A DNA stretch of 44,614 nt from Candidatus Aquidulcis sp. (GTDB taxonomy: Bacteria > Chloroflexota > Anaerolineae > UBA4142): positions 1 through 44,614 of the forward strand of contig DYJA01000054.1 in NCBI GenBank assembly GCA_020723345.1, in the 5' to 3' direction. Positions within the stretch are counted from its first letter, which is position 1, and each line of letters opens with the position of its first letter. A model generated the notes under the pieces. That model was given only the letters and a program-made list of their open reading frames with translations. It was not told the origin of the DNA and searched no databases. This document shows, piece after piece, positions 32,988 through 41,539 of this stretch. The translations under genes were made by a program, and so were the position numbers.

Positions 32988-34979
32988 TTACTGATAACTG
33001 ATTACTTCTTTGAACCGAAACGCTTCCATCGTGATCGCGTTGGTGGGACAGCGTTCGGCGCAAAGCGCGCAGCGCGTACACGCCTCATCGTCCTTGATCA
33101 TCGCGGCGATGGGCACATCAGTTTTGTGCGCGTCGATTACGCGCGCGAGCGTTTCATCGCCGGTCATTTGATCGAGGCGCACGATTTTCAAACAGTTCCA
33201 CGGGCACACGTCCACACAGCCGTTGCACAGAATACATTTTTCCGCGTCGAAGATCGTGTTGACGCTGCACTCGAGACAGCGCGCGCCTTGATCGACGGCT
33301 TGCGCTTCCGAATAGCCGAGTTCGATCACCGATGTTCCGGTGCGGCGATCCACCGGCAGTCCGGGCACTTTGGCGCGGCTGCGTTTCGTCCAATCCGCCG
33401 GCATCGCGTGCTCCGACAGTTCCGTCCACTCGGTAGTCACCGTCGTCGTCAGCGCGCGACTCTGGATCTGCTGCTCGATTCCAAGCGCGGCGAGGTGTCC
33501 ATCGCGAACCGCGTGAATGATCAGGCGCGGACCGTACGCGACATCGCCGCCGGCGAACACATCGGGCGCGGACGTTTGCCCGGTCGCCGGATTGATTTCG
33601 ACGAGACCGCGCGGCGAAAGTTTCACGTCGCTCGCGCCGCCTAGCGCGGCGAGATCGGCGGCTTGACCGATGGCGAGGATCACGGTGTCACATTCCAGCA
33701 CGCGTTCGGTGCCGGGTTTGAACTTTGGATTGAACCGGCGATTTTCGTCGAACACCGACGCGACCTCGATCACTTCCAAGCCGGTGACCTTTTCGTTTTT
33801 GCCGATGATGCGATTCGGTCCCAGGCGCGGCTGCATCTGAATGCCTTCTTCGAGCGCTTCTTCGATCTCAAAGCGCGACGCCGGCATTTCTTCCCACGAT
33901 TCGAGCGCGATCATTTTCACGTCCGCGACGCCAAGCCGCAGCGCGGTGCGCGCGACATCGAGCGCGGTCTTGACGCTTTCTTCTGCTTCTTCGGCGCGCG
34001 CTTCGGTGTCGCCGAGCGCGGCTTTTTGCGCCGCCGTCGCTTGACCGAGACGCAACGCGGTACGCGCGGCATCCATCGCGACGTCGCCGCCGCCGACGAC
34101 GATCACGCGCTTGCCCAGCGTCACTTTGTAGCCGAGGTTGTAGTTGAGCAACAGATCGACCGCGTTGATCACTCCGTCGAGATCCGCGCCTTCGACGCTC
34201 AACGCGCGACCGCGCATCAAGCCCAGACCCAGGTACACCGCGTCGTGCGTCCGGCGAATTTCCGCGAGCGCGATATCTTTGCCGACGCGCGTGTTGAAGT
34301 GAATCGTCACGCCGAGATCGAGGATGGATTGAATTTCCAAATCCATCGCTTGCTGATCGATGCGGTACACCGGCACGCCGTAACGCAACATGCCGCCAGT
34401 CTTGGGACCCGCTTCGTAAATCGTCACCTGATGCCCCAGCCGCGCGAGATCGTGCGCCGTCGCGAGGGACGAAGGACCCGCGCCGATAACCGCGACTAGG
34501 CCGCGTTTGCGTCCCGATGTCGCCGCGAGCGCGTCCAAATTCTCGCGCGACCAGCGCGCCGGAGAGTAGTCGGATAGTCGCGTAGTCGGATAGTCGGTTG
34601 GTCGTAATGCGTCCGCGACTTTTTGACTACTTGACGATTCGACTACGCGACTACGCCCCGGCAAATGCTGCGCCGCTTCGGGACCAAAGCGTTCGGTGAG
34701 CACACGCTTGAGCGGGCGAATCGCCACCGGCTCGAAATCGGGACCGATCGCGCTGCGCCGGCACATCTTTTCGCACGGCGCGCCGCAGATCCGTCCGCAC
34801 GTCGTCGAAAGCGGATTCGGCGCGTGCGCGATCTTGTAACCGGTGCCCAAGTCGCCGCGCGCAATCGCGATGACGTACGCGCGCGCGTCGGTCAACACGG
34901 GACACGCGGCTTGGCATTTCACCATCGCGCGCCAATGCTCGATATCGGGGACGATGACGTTGAATTTTGCAACAGCCAT
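32988..34979 (-). CDS. GltD-like FAD/NAD(P) oxidoreductase with N- and C-terminal iron-sulfur regions
   Basis: This 663-residue protein resembles the small subunit of glutamate synthase and related flavoproteins. Its N-terminal cysteine cluster (CQAACPV, then CGRICGAPCEKMC) binds [4Fe-4S]. FAD binding is at VIGAGPSSLATAHDLARLGH and NAD(P) binding at VIVVGGGDVAMDAARTALRLG. The C-terminal ferredoxin-like part has CILCNGCVDVC and CTRCALCAERC. No large glutamate synthase subunit is nearby; within a respiratory run it may pass electrons between NAD(P)H, ferredoxin and the quinone pool. Two oddities: a repeat element encodes about 30 residues near 109-138, and an ARTALRLG block is duplicated around an acidic insert. 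Confidence 0.87.
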   Translation of the reverse strand: MAVAKFNVIVPDIEHWRAMVKCQAACPVLTDARAYVIAIARGDLGTGYKIAHAPNPLSTTCGRICGAPCEKMCRRSAIGPDFEPVAIRPLKRVLTERFGPEAAQHLPGRSRVVESSSSQKVADALRPTDYPTTRLSDYSPARWSRENLDALAATSGRKRGLVAVIGAGPSSLATAHDLARLGHQVTIYEAGPKTGGMLRYGVPVYRIDQQAMDLEIQSILDLGVTIHFNTRVGKDIALAEIRRTHDAVYLGLGLMRGRALSVEGADLDGVINAVDLLLNYNLGYKVTLGKRVIVVGGGDVAMDAARTALRLGQATAAQKAALGDTEARAEEAEESVKTALDVARTALRLGVADVKMIALESWEEMPASRFEIEEALEEGIQMQPRLGPNRIIGKNEKVTGLEVIEVASVFDENRRFNPKFKPGTERVLECDTVILAIGQAADLAALGGASDVKLSPRGLVEINPATGQTSAPDVFAGGDVAYGPRLIIHAVRDGHLAALGIEQQIQSRALTTTVTTEWTELSEHAMPADWTKRSRAKVPGLPVDRRTGTSVIELGYSEAQAVDQGARCLECSVNTIFDAEKCILCNGCVDVCPWNCLKIVRLDQMTGDETLARVIDAHKTDVPIAAMIKDDEACTRCALCAERCPTNAITMEAFRFKEVISYQ
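34575..34653. repeat. In-frame palindromic element inside the GltD-like gene
   Basis: TAGTCGCGTAGTCG (34575-34588) pairs perfectly with CGACTACGCGACTA (34640-34653); weaker pairing extends on both sides of the cores. The protein frame stays open and reads a Ser/Asp/Tyr-rich stretch, VVESSSSQKVADAL then TDYPTTRLSDYSP, between two conserved parts of the protein. Confidence 0.87.
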
Positions 34980-34995
34980 TGTGGGATCCAGTTCA

Positions 34996-35049
34996 CGTGA
35001 TACGTGATGCGTGATACGTGACAGACATCTTCACGCATCACGTATCACG
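34996..35049. repeat. Perfect 19-bp-arm inverted repeat
   Basis: CGTGATACGTGATGCGTGA (34996-35014) and its exact reverse complement (35031-35049), with a 16-base loop. It lies between the cytochrome c lipoprotein and flavoprotein genes, 16 bases before the flavoprotein start, so it fills the leader and leaves little room for a ribosome site. Confidence 0.92.
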
Positions 35050-35062
35050 CAACACGCATCAT

Positions 35063-35473
35063 TCATTTTTCCGACAACAGATACGCGATCAAATCCGCGA
35101 TTTCTTGTGGGGACAAATCCTCGCTCCACTTTTGGTACATATCGCCTTTGTTGTAATTCTCGACGACGTACGCATCGGGTTTGAAGAGGGATTCCTTGAG
35201 GTACTCTTCCGCGCTCATGCCGGGCACGCGCGTCGCCGCGCGAGTACCGGTGCCTTTGGTGTACGGCGCTTTTTCCGCCTTGCCTTCCGATTCATCGTAC
35301 TTGTGGCAAGTCACGCACCCTTCCGTTGATTTCTTGCCGAGCGTGCTTTTGTTGTACAACGCCTTGCCGCGCGCGACATCGCCGGGACCCGCCGCGCCGC
35401 CACCGCCGCCGCACGCGGACAAAACGATCGCGCCAATCGCGAGTAGGATGATTGCAAGAATCAATTTACGCAT
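35063..35473 (-). CDS. Monoheme cytochrome c lipoprotein
   Basis: A 136-residue exported cytochrome c. The lipobox LSACGGG places the lipid-anchored cysteine near residue 21. The single heme site is CVTCHKYD and the probable axial methionine is in YNKGDMYQKW. It ends with a typical DLIAYLLSEK helix. AGGAG is eight bases before the ATG. It is next to oxidase subunit I and may carry electrons between the bc-type complex and the oxidase. Confidence 0.9.
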   Translation of the reverse strand: MRKLILAIILLAIGAIVLSACGGGGGAAGPGDVARGKALYNKSTLGKKSTEGCVTCHKYDESEGKAEKAPYTKGTGTRAATRVPGMSAEEYLKESLFKPDAYVVENYNKGDMYQKWSEDLSPQEIADLIAYLLSEK

Positions 35474-35496
35474 CGGATTTTCTCCTGATGATGATT

Positions 35497-35568
35497 CGTG
35501 ATGCGTGATGCGTGACCCTTCGACTCCACTTCGTTCCGCTCAGGACGCATCACGCATCACGCATTACG
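35497..35568. repeat. 19-bp-arm inverted repeat before the cytochrome c gene
   Basis: CGTGATGCGTGATGCGTGA (35497-35515) pairs with 35550-35568 with one mismatch. The loop has the CCCTTCGACTCC...GCTCAGGACGC core also found in the priA element. It lies in the 98-base gap after oxidase subunit I. Confidence 0.9.
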
Positions 35569-35571
35569 TTC

Positions 35572-37212
35572 TTACTTCCAAACGACAAAACCGGGCGAGA
35601 AGAATTGGATCTGGCTGATCAACTGAATGAGAATGGGACCGTACGCGACGAGGATCAGCACGACCGTACCAACTAACCAGGGCTGCCAATTGTTCAGCCA
35701 CGCCGGAATCGTTTCTTGATGCAACGGTTCGGCAACCGGCATCTCGACTGTCTCGGTCTGTTTGTTCAAGACGGTCTTGAGCATGACGACGACGAACAAG
35801 AGAACCGACACGAACAGGATCATGCCGCCGATGCCGACCTGCAAGCGCGGGAACAGCCAATCCGCCGCGCCGTAGTTATCGTTCGCGACGCCGAGCATCG
35901 TGCGGCGCGGCGCGTCGAGCAAGCCCAGGCGATGCAGCCCGTTCGAGAAAATGATCATCCCGACGAACCACACCCACGCCTGCGCGATTGCCGCTTTCGC
36001 GCCCCACAATTTCTTGCCAGTGAGATGCGGCACCAGCCAATACAAAACGCCGATGAAGGTGAGCGTCACGCCGCTGCCGACGGTGAGATGAAAGTGACCA
36101 GGAATCCACGCGGTATTGTGAACGACCAGGTTGACATCGTACGACGCGTTGACCATGCCGCCGATCCCGCCGAACGCAAAGATGATCATCGCGAGCGTCT
36201 GCGCGGTGAACGAGGGTTCGTTCCACGGCAAGTTGCGAATCCACATCAGCAAACCTTTGCCGCCGCGCGCGCGCCCGCCGTTTTCTAGTGAGGCAATGAC
36301 GTTGAACGCGGTCAACAAACTGGGGAAAAACACCGCAAAAGTCAAAACCGCATGGACATACTTCCAACCGGCGGAAAGACCGGGATCGACGAACTGATGA
36401 TGCAGCCCAATCGGCGTCGAAAGCAGCAGGAACAACCAGAATGCCAAGCGCGCGAGTTGTTCGCTGAACAGTTTGCCCCCGGCTTGCTTGGGCATCATTC
36501 CGTACCAAGAAATGTACGCGGGCAGCAACCAAAAGTACACCAGCGGGTGACCGGTGAACCAGAAGAGCGTGCGCGACAACTGCGCGTCAATGCCGCCCAC
36601 CAAACCGAGCGACCAGGGCAGAATCAAGACGAGGATTTCGGACGCGATGCCGAGCGTGCAGATTTGCCACAGCACCATCGTGATGAGCGATGCGAACGCG
36701 AGGAACGGCGTCGTCGCGCCTTTGTTGTCTTTGCGCCACGCCCACCACGTCGTCAGCATACTCCAACCGCTCATCCAACTGCCGACGACGACGAGCGTCA
36801 AACCGAGATAGTAGTACCACGGCGCTTGCAACGGCGGATACATCGTGTACAGCACCGAAGCAAGATTGAGCAGCAACGGCACCGCCGCCATCAACAAGCC
36901 GACGACCATCACGCTGAACGCCGCCCAACTCAGTTTAGGGAACGCCAAGCCGCGGTTCAAACTCTTGGCGACGATCAGCGTCAAAAAGCCCGTGATGAAA
37001 AACGTCGTCCACACCAACGCGTTGAGCACGCCGTGCAAAGTCAGTCCTTGATAGTACGACTGCAGACCGACCGATTGCAGAGCGGGGTAGAGATTGATCC
37101 CCATGTGCTCCAACCCTTGGAGCGGACCAAAAAGTGTACCGACTACTAGCGCGAGGATGGCAACCAAGACATGCCAACCCGCGATTTTCTTTTCGACTGC
37201 GAAAGCGTTCAT
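35572..37212 (-). CDS. ba3-type (B-family) cytochrome c oxidase subunit I
   Basis: The catalytic heme-copper subunit, about 12-13 helices, 546 residues. The active-site helix [21 protein letters not shown] carries the Cu-B histidine and the cross-linked tyrosine, HHQF gives further Cu-B ligands, and [13 protein letters not shown] holds the heme ligands; [10 protein letters not shown] gives the low-spin heme histidine. It lacks the D-channel style of A-family enzymes and fits the B family (Thermus ba3). GGAG lies four bases before the ATG. It follows the heme O synthase gene in a full oxidase operon without subunit III, as usual for this type. Confidence 0.93.
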   Translation of the reverse strand: MNAFAVEKKIAGWHVLVAILALVVGTLFGPLQGLEHMGINLYPALQSVGLQSYYQGLTLHGVLNALVWTTFFITGFLTLIVAKSLNRGLAFPKLSWAAFSVMVVGLLMAAVPLLLNLASVLYTMYPPLQAPWYYYLGLTLVVVGSWMSGWSMLTTWWAWRKDNKGATTPFLAFASLITMVLWQICTLGIASEILVLILPWSLGLVGGIDAQLSRTLFWFTGHPLVYFWLLPAYISWYGMMPKQAGGKLFSEQLARLAFWLFLLLSTPIGLHHQFVDPGLSAGWKYVHAVLTFAVFFPSLLTAFNVIASLENGGRARGGKGLLMWIRNLPWNEPSFTAQTLAMIIFAFGGIGGMVNASYDVNLVVHNTAWIPGHFHLTVGSGVTLTFIGVLYWLVPHLTGKKLWGAKAAIAQAWVWFVGMIIFSNGLHRLGLLDAPRRTMLGVANDNYGAADWLFPRLQVGIGGMILFVSVLLFVVVMLKTVLNKQTETVEMPVAEPLHQETIPAWLNNWQPWLVGTVVLILVAYGPILIQLISQIQFFSPGFVVWK

Positions 37213-37229
37213 GGTTCTCCTTTTTCATT

Positions 37230-37248
37230 GTCATTGCGCCGCAATGAC
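37230..37248. repeat. Short remnant of the TCATTGCGAG repeat
   Basis: GTCATTGC (37230-37237) and GCAATGAC (37241-37248) are the bare ends of the family seen at 20442-20560, with the middle missing. It lies in the 50-base gap between ctaB and oxidase subunit I. Confidence 0.6.
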
Positions 37249-37262
37249 TGGGTGAACGATTG

Positions 37263-38156
37263 CTAGAATAGGGTCGCGCAGTAAATCGCCAGCAAGACCA
37301 AGCCGAGGTAGATGTTGGAACATTTGAAAAGATGGATGGCGTGGGCTTGGGGTTGCCGCATCAACCGCGCGGAATGCTGCGCTAACCACAACGTGGCGAT
37401 GCCGACGGGCGCGAGATAGAGCCAACCGAGTTTGGGATCGACGCTCAACAACAACGCGGCGATGGCGGTAGCGGCGGCGTGCAGAACGATCCATCGCGCC
37501 GTCGCGCGCGCGTTCGTCACGATCGGCAGCATCGGAATGCCCGCGCTCGCGTAATCGTCGCGATGCGCTTGCGCCAGACTCCAAAAGTGCACCGGCGTCC
37601 ACACAAAGACCAACAGCGCGAGCGCCACGGCAGTCGGGTGCGACCAGTCGCCGGCTGCCGCGCTGCCGCTCAACACCGTGCAACTGCCCGCCGCGCCGCC
37701 GATCACGATGTTGAGAATCGTGCGCGGTTTGAGCCACATCGTGTACACGCCGACATAGATCAGCGCGCCCAGCGCGACAAACAACGCGAGCCACGGATTG
37801 ACCGCCAACGCGATGCCGAAGGCGAGAACGATCATGCCCGTGCTCAATCCGAGCACGATGTGCGCGTGGGCTGAAGATTGAGTCGTCAGCAACCGCCCGC
37901 GCGTCCGGCGCATCCGCGTGTCTTGCTCGCGCTCCAAGTACTGATTGATCGCCGACGCGCCGGCAGAAGAGAGTGTGCCGGTCACCACCAATAAAATCAG
38001 ATGCTGGATCGCCAGCCGCCCGCCGCTTGCCAACAACGCGCCGCCGAGCGATGCCAGCACGAGCAATCCCACGCTGCGTAGTTTGAACAATTGGATGAGC
38101 GCGCTCAGACGCGGCAGAGCGACGCTGTTTGGCACGCGCGCGGTGGTTGTGTTCAT
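37263..38156 (-). CDS. ctaB: Heme O synthase (protoheme farnesyltransferase)
   Basis: A UbiA-family membrane prenyltransferase that attaches a farnesyl group to heme B. The Asp-rich motif is NQYLEREQDTRMRRTRGR, with the second conserved region VFVWTPVHFWSLA...RDDYASAGIPMLP. Nine or so helices, 297 residues, as expected. ATG 38156 lies two bases after the subunit II stop; the frame continues upstream to 38609 but that is a shadow of subunit II. Supplies heme for the oxidase of the same operon. No ctaA is seen. Confidence 0.95.
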   Translation of the reverse strand: MNTTTARVPNSVALPRLSALIQLFKLRSVGLLVLASLGGALLASGGRLAIQHLILLVVTGTLSSAGASAINQYLEREQDTRMRRTRGRLLTTQSSAHAHIVLGLSTGMIVLAFGIALAVNPWLALFVALGALIYVGVYTMWLKPRTILNIVIGGAAGSCTVLSGSAAAGDWSHPTAVALALLVFVWTPVHFWSLAQAHRDDYASAGIPMLPIVTNARATARWIVLHAAATAIAALLLSVDPKLGWLYLAPVGIATLWLAQHSARLMRQPQAHAIHLFKCSNIYLGLVLLAIYCATLF

Positions 38157-38158
38157 GG

Positions 38159-38635
38159 CTACTTGACGGTGAGCGTACCGAACATGTTTTGATGTCCGAC
38201 GCCGCAGTACTCCGTGCAGACAAAGTCGTACGTGCCGGGTTGATTGAACGTCGCGGTCATCTTGCTGACCTGACCGGGCAGAACCTGCACGTTGATGTTC
38301 GTCCCTTCGAGTTTGAACCCGTGTTGAACATCCGCGCTCGTCACGTAAAAAGTCACGGTCGAGCCAACCGGGATTTCGATCTTGTCCGGACGGAATTTCC
38401 AGGGGTTGGCTTCCGCGCGGACGTAAACCTCGTACTTTTTCGGCGCGAGTTGGCGCACACCCGGATTTGAGAAATTGCCGGACTGCGCGACAGTATTCGG
38501 ATTGACCAGCGCTTCCGGCACCGGCACCTGCACGCCGAGCATAAAGCCCGCCACGCCGACGGTGATGGAGATCACTGCCAACACCGCGATGCTGAGTCCG
38601 ATCCACCATTTTTCGTACTGATGTACTTGAATCAT
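38159..38635 (-). CDS. ba3-type cytochrome c oxidase subunit II
   Basis: One N-terminal helix (WWIGLSIAVLAVISITVG) and a cupredoxin domain that holds the dinuclear CuA centre: H in DVQHGF and the C-x3-C loop CTEYCGVGHQNM. This 158-residue form with one anchor helix matches B-family subunit II. GAGGGGGAC precedes ATG 38635, and the start overlaps the subunit IIa stop (ATGA). Confidence 0.94.
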   Translation of the reverse strand: MIQVHQYEKWWIGLSIAVLAVISITVGVAGFMLGVQVPVPEALVNPNTVAQSGNFSNPGVRQLAPKKYEVYVRAEANPWKFRPDKIEIPVGSTVTFYVTSADVQHGFKLEGTNINVQVLPGQVSKMTATFNQPGTYDFVCTEYCGVGHQNMFGTLTVK

Positions 38636-38754
38636 CGCGTTGTCCCCCTCTCCATCAAAGTCAAAAAGACCCACGACCACAGGGCAACGAGCGTCACCAA
38701 ATAGATCAGCACGATCGTCAATGCCCCTTTCGGTTGTTCTTCATTTTGCGACAT
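38632..38754 (-). CDS. Oxidase subunit IIa (CbaD-like) single-helix protein
   Basis: A 40-residue protein, MSQNEEQPKGALTIVLIY then one hydrophobic helix ending WVFLTLMERG. Its size, EQPKGAL start and position just before subunit II match subunit IIa of ba3-type oxidases, which supplies the missing second helix of subunit II. AAGGAGGAG lies just upstream of ATG 38754. The stop overlaps the subunit II ATG by four bases. Confidence 0.87.
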   Translation of the reverse strand: MSQNEEQPKGALTIVLIYLVTLVALWSWVFLTLMERGTTR

Positions 38755-38853
38755 AAGCGCTCCTCCTTGAGTTCTGATTTCACACATCTGATCGACAAGC
38801 GCAGTTGATTGTGGATTGCTGTGGCTCACCCCCCTTGCTTGCAAATTCCGGCT

Positions 38854-39321
38854 TTACATTCCTTGCTCGCGAATTTCCACTTGAACGTTGATTTCGCCTG
38901 ACTTGGCGAAGACCAACGTCAGCGGCAGTTTGACGCCGTTGTTAAATTCAACTTTCTTGTCGATGCACATGATGTGCAACCCGCCGACTTTGAGTTCCAC
39001 TTGACCATTGGCGGGAATTTCGATCGTGCCGCCGGTCACCGGGCGCATGCCCATCGTGCCATTCGACATTTGGTACGACTCGTGCAGTTCCACCGTGGTG
39101 CACGCGCTCGACCGCGCGGCAGTCAACTTGTCCGCTGCCGCGCCGGTGTTGCGAATCACCATGTAAAACGCGCCGGCTTGCGCGATCTTTGGCGAAGGCC
39201 GTCCCCACATCCCTTCGACTGCGATTTTCGGCGCGGGCGCCAGGGTGGGAGTTGGCGTCGCAGTCGCGCACGCAGCCAGTACCAGCACACCCATAAGCAC
39301 GCAAAACACAGTCAGTCTCAT
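38854..39321 (-). CDS. PCu(A)C-type copper chaperone lipoprotein
   Basis: A 155-residue exported protein of the DUF461 family that delivers Cu(I) to the CuA site. The lipobox is VLAACATA. Copper ligands are visible in HESYQM...GMRPV and, after the usual spacing, GGLHIMCI (pattern H-xn-M-x21-H-x-M). GAGGTGA precedes the ATG. It lies between sco-like genes and the oxidase genes, as expected for oxidase assembly. Confidence 0.92.
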   Translation of the reverse strand: MRLTVFCVLMGVLVLAACATATPTPTLAPAPKIAVEGMWGRPSPKIAQAGAFYMVIRNTGAAADKLTAARSSACTTVELHESYQMSNGTMGMRPVTGGTIEIPANGQVELKVGGLHIMCIDKKVEFNNGVKLPLTLVFAKSGEINVQVEIREQGM

Positions 39322-39365
39322 TTTTCACCTCAAGAAAAAATTTTTCACGTATCCCGCATCACGTT

Positions 39366-40082
39366 TCACTTTCGCAACAAATATTGCAAATCAGACGCCA
39401 TGTCCTCGGCGGGAGTACCAAAAGGAAAAACGAGTCGCAAATAACCGTTCCGATCGATAACCATCACCGTCGCCGTGTGATCCACCAAATAGCCGAGCGC
39501 GGAATCGCTGTCGTGTTTTTCGTAGTAGATGCCGTAGTACGTCGCCACCTGCGCGGTCTCGTCGGGCGTGCCGCGCAAACCGAGAAACGTCGAGCTAAAG
39601 TGAACGACGTAATCGGCGAGCACCGGGATCGTGTCGCGTTCGGGGTCGACCGTGATCATCAAGACTTGGACCTGATCGGCATCCCTGCCCAGGAGTTTGC
39701 GCGCTTGAGCAAGTTCCGCAAGTGTGGTTGGACACACATCCGGGCAGATCGTGTATCCAAAGTACAGCAGGACGATCTTGCCGCGCAAATCGCTCAACGC
39801 GACGCGTTGTCCGACGTGGCTCATCAACGAAAAATCTTGCGCGGGCAACGGCGATTGAAGAATCGCGCCGTGAAAGGTGTGCGGCGTCAGCCAGCGTCCG
39901 ACGAGCAACACCGCCGCGCCGAGCAAAATCATTCCGACGAGGATCGCGCCGAGAATACATCGCTTGTCATTTCGAGCGGAGCGAGAAATCTCGTTATAGC
40001 GGCAACGAGATTTCTCGTCGCAAAAACCGCTCCTCGAAATGACATGCTGACCAGTTACGATTTTCAAATTATCTGTGTTCAT
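39366..40082 (-). CDS. Sco1/SenC-type copper chaperone with repeat-derived N terminus
   Basis: A thioredoxin-fold protein that matures the CuA centre. The CPDVCPTT motif, DPERDT and DHTATVMVID histidine region are present; a membrane anchor (about residues 43-64) precedes the domain. The first 40 or so codons are made of two repeat elements: ACACAGAT units give MNTDN, and a TCATTTCGAG palindrome gives EISRSARNDK. The only internal ATG, at 39932, would cut the anchor helix to about 12 residues, so either the repeats now supply the start or an unusual codon is used. No ribosome site is clear before 40082. Confidence 0.85.
   Translation of the reverse strand: MNTDNLKIVTGQHVISRSGFCDEKSRCRYNEISRSARNDKRCILGAILVGMILLGAAVLLVGRWLTPHTFHGAILQSPLPAQDFSLMSHVGQRVALSDLRGKIVLLYFGYTICPDVCPTTLAELAQARKLLGRDADQVQVLMITVDPERDTIPVLADYVVHFSSTFLGLRGTPDETAQVATYYGIYYEKHDSDSALGYLVDHTATVMVIDRNGYLRLVFPFGTPAEDMASDLQYLLRK
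39965..40044. repeat. Palindromic element at the sco 5' end
   Basis: TGTCATTTCGAG (39965-39976) pairs with CTCGAAATGACA (40033-40044); inside, CGAGAAATCTCGTT (39982-39995) pairs with AACGAGATTTCTCG (40004-40017). Both pairs are perfect. Same family as 44479-44580. Confidence 0.93.
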
Positions 40083-40111
40083 CTGTGTCTATCTGTGTCC
40101 AATTTCCGGTC

Positions 40112-40795
40112 TTACGGCGGGGAACACAAAAACACATGCGCGGCTTCGTACGCGTAACGCGCCGCGCCGGCGCTGTTGCGCGCTTCGTCGACAATCAAGC
40201 GGAGATCGCGCAAGAGCCGGTCGGTTGCCGGCGTCGCGGTCTTGTAGTACGCGCGAACGATGCCCCAGCCATCCACGAGCACGAACAGCGGATCGAAAGT
40301 GAAGGTGTCATCGGGATTTGGCGCGTAGTAGAGATTGAATCCGCCGCCGAGCGCGTACTTGAGCCGCGTCGCGTCGCCGGTCGCGATGCGCCAGCGCGTC
40401 GCGTCTGCGCCGACCTGGGTCGCGTACGCGCGCAAGCGTTCCGGCGTGTCGCGCTCCGGATCGAACGAAATCGTCACGAGCGCGACCGGAATTTCGCCCG
40501 CGTCGATTTCGCCGAGACGATTTTGCAGCGCGCGCATGACCGCGCTCGTTTGCGGACACGCGCCGCCGCAATTCGCGTACGTGAAATTGTAAAGCACGAT
40601 GCGCCCGCGCAAATCTTCATTCGTGAGGCGCGCGCCATTTTGATCGACGAGGGAAAAGCCCGGCGCAAGTGTGATGCGCGGCAACACTTGAATCGGGCGC
40701 AGAGTCGTGAATGCCAAAATGCCGACGACGGGCAACGCAATCATCACGTAGAGCAGCCGGGTCGGTTTGAGGAGTGGAATGACTGACGCTGTCAT
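40112..40795 (-). CDS. Second Sco1/SenC-type protein
   Basis: A 227-residue membrane-anchored thioredoxin-fold protein with the CGGACPQT metal/thiol motif, SFDPERDTPERL and a hydrophobic anchor at about 14-32. It differs clearly from the other Sco, so the two are old paralogues and may serve different steps (thiol reduction versus copper transfer). It is the first gene of the respiratory run. The promoter at 40804-40832 places the transcript start within two bases of its ATG. Confidence 0.88.
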   Translation of the reverse strand: MTASVIPLLKPTRLLYVMIALPVVGILAFTTLRPIQVLPRITLAPGFSLVDQNGARLTNEDLRGRIVLYNFTYANCGGACPQTSAVMRALQNRLGEIDAGEIPVALVTISFDPERDTPERLRAYATQVGADATRWRIATGDATRLKYALGGGFNLYYAPNPDDTFTFDPLFVLVDGWGIVRAYYKTATPATDRLLRDLRLIVDEARNSAGAARYAYEAAHVFLCSPP

Positions 40796-40803
40796 TTGGC
40801 AAC

Positions 40804-40832
40804 AGTGTAACGCCTGCGTGACAGAATGTCAT
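40804..40832 (-). promoter_or_regulatory. Promoter of the respiratory run (near-leaderless)
   Basis: Leftward ATGACA (40832-40827), 17-bp spacer and TACACT (40809-40804) predict a start near 40797, two bases before ATG 40795. Confidence 0.55.
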
Positions 40833-40888
40833 CAGCCGAATGGAGCGCGCCGAACTAGAAAAAGGGACTAGCCAAAAATGGAGAGGAG

Positions 40889-41539
40889 TTAGCCAGAAGG
40901 ATTAATCCCGCGCCGCGCCGCCCAGGCGGCGGCTTGCGCGCGGCTGCGGAGGTGCAATTTGTCGAGGATCGAACGGAGGTGCGCTTTGACAGTGTGCGGC
41001 GAAAGCGCCAACTGCGCGGCGATTTCTTTGTTGCTCATGCCGCGCGCGACCAATTCCAGCACCTCGCGTTCGCGTGCGGAGAGTTCTTCTTCGTTGGGCG
41101 CGCCGGCGGTTTGCGGCGCGCGCGTCGCAAATTCGGTGAGCAGTTTCACCGCCATCGCCGGCGCGATGATCGCTTCACCGGCGCAGACGTGCTGAATCGC
41201 CGACACGACTTCAGCGCCGCTCATGTTTTTGAGCAAGTAGCCGCGCGCGCCGGCGCGAATCGCGTCGAACAGATCGCTTTCTTTTTCGGAAATCGTGAGC
41301 ATCAAGACGTGCATTTGCGGATGATGTTCGCGCAATCGCCGCGCCGCTTCAACGCCGCCGATGCCGGGCATGTTCACGTCCATCAGCACGACGTCCGGCT
41401 TGAATTCCCCGGCGCGCACGAGCGCGTCTTCGCCGCTCGCGACCGTGGCGACGACGCGCATCTCCGGCGCGTCGTTGAGCAGGCGCGCCAGTCCTTCGCG
41501 AAACAAAAAGTGATCGTCGGCAATCAGGATTTTGATCAT
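40889..41539 (-). CDS. NarL/LuxR-type response regulator
   Basis: A 216-residue regulator. The receiver domain (1-120) has the acidic pair ADDH, the phosphorylated Asp in VVLMDVNMPG (about residue 54), LMLTIS and the lysine of LLKNMS. The LuxR-type DNA-binding domain (about 150-210) has LSAREREVLELVARGMSNKEIAAQLALSPHTVKAHLRSIL. Its start overlaps the kinase stop (ATGA), so the pair is translationally coupled. Confidence 0.95.
   Translation of the reverse strand: MIKILIADDHFLFREGLARLLNDAPEMRVVATVASGEDALVRAGEFKPDVVLMDVNMPGIGGVEAARRLREHHPQMHVLMLTISEKESDLFDAIRAGARGYLLKNMSGAEVVSAIQHVCAGEAIIAPAMAVKLLTEFATRAPQTAGAPNEEELSAREREVLELVARGMSNKEIAAQLALSPHTVKAHLRSILDKLHLRSRAQAAAWAARRGINPSG

Noticed and set aside
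36352-37149. 265-codon plus-strand frame opposite oxidase subunit I
   Set aside because: Gln/Arg/Asp-rich shadow of transmembrane codons; no domain recognisable.
38157-38609. N-terminal extension of heme O synthase to 38609
   Set aside because: It overlaps oxidase subunit II in another frame; UbiA-type homology starts at ATG 38156.
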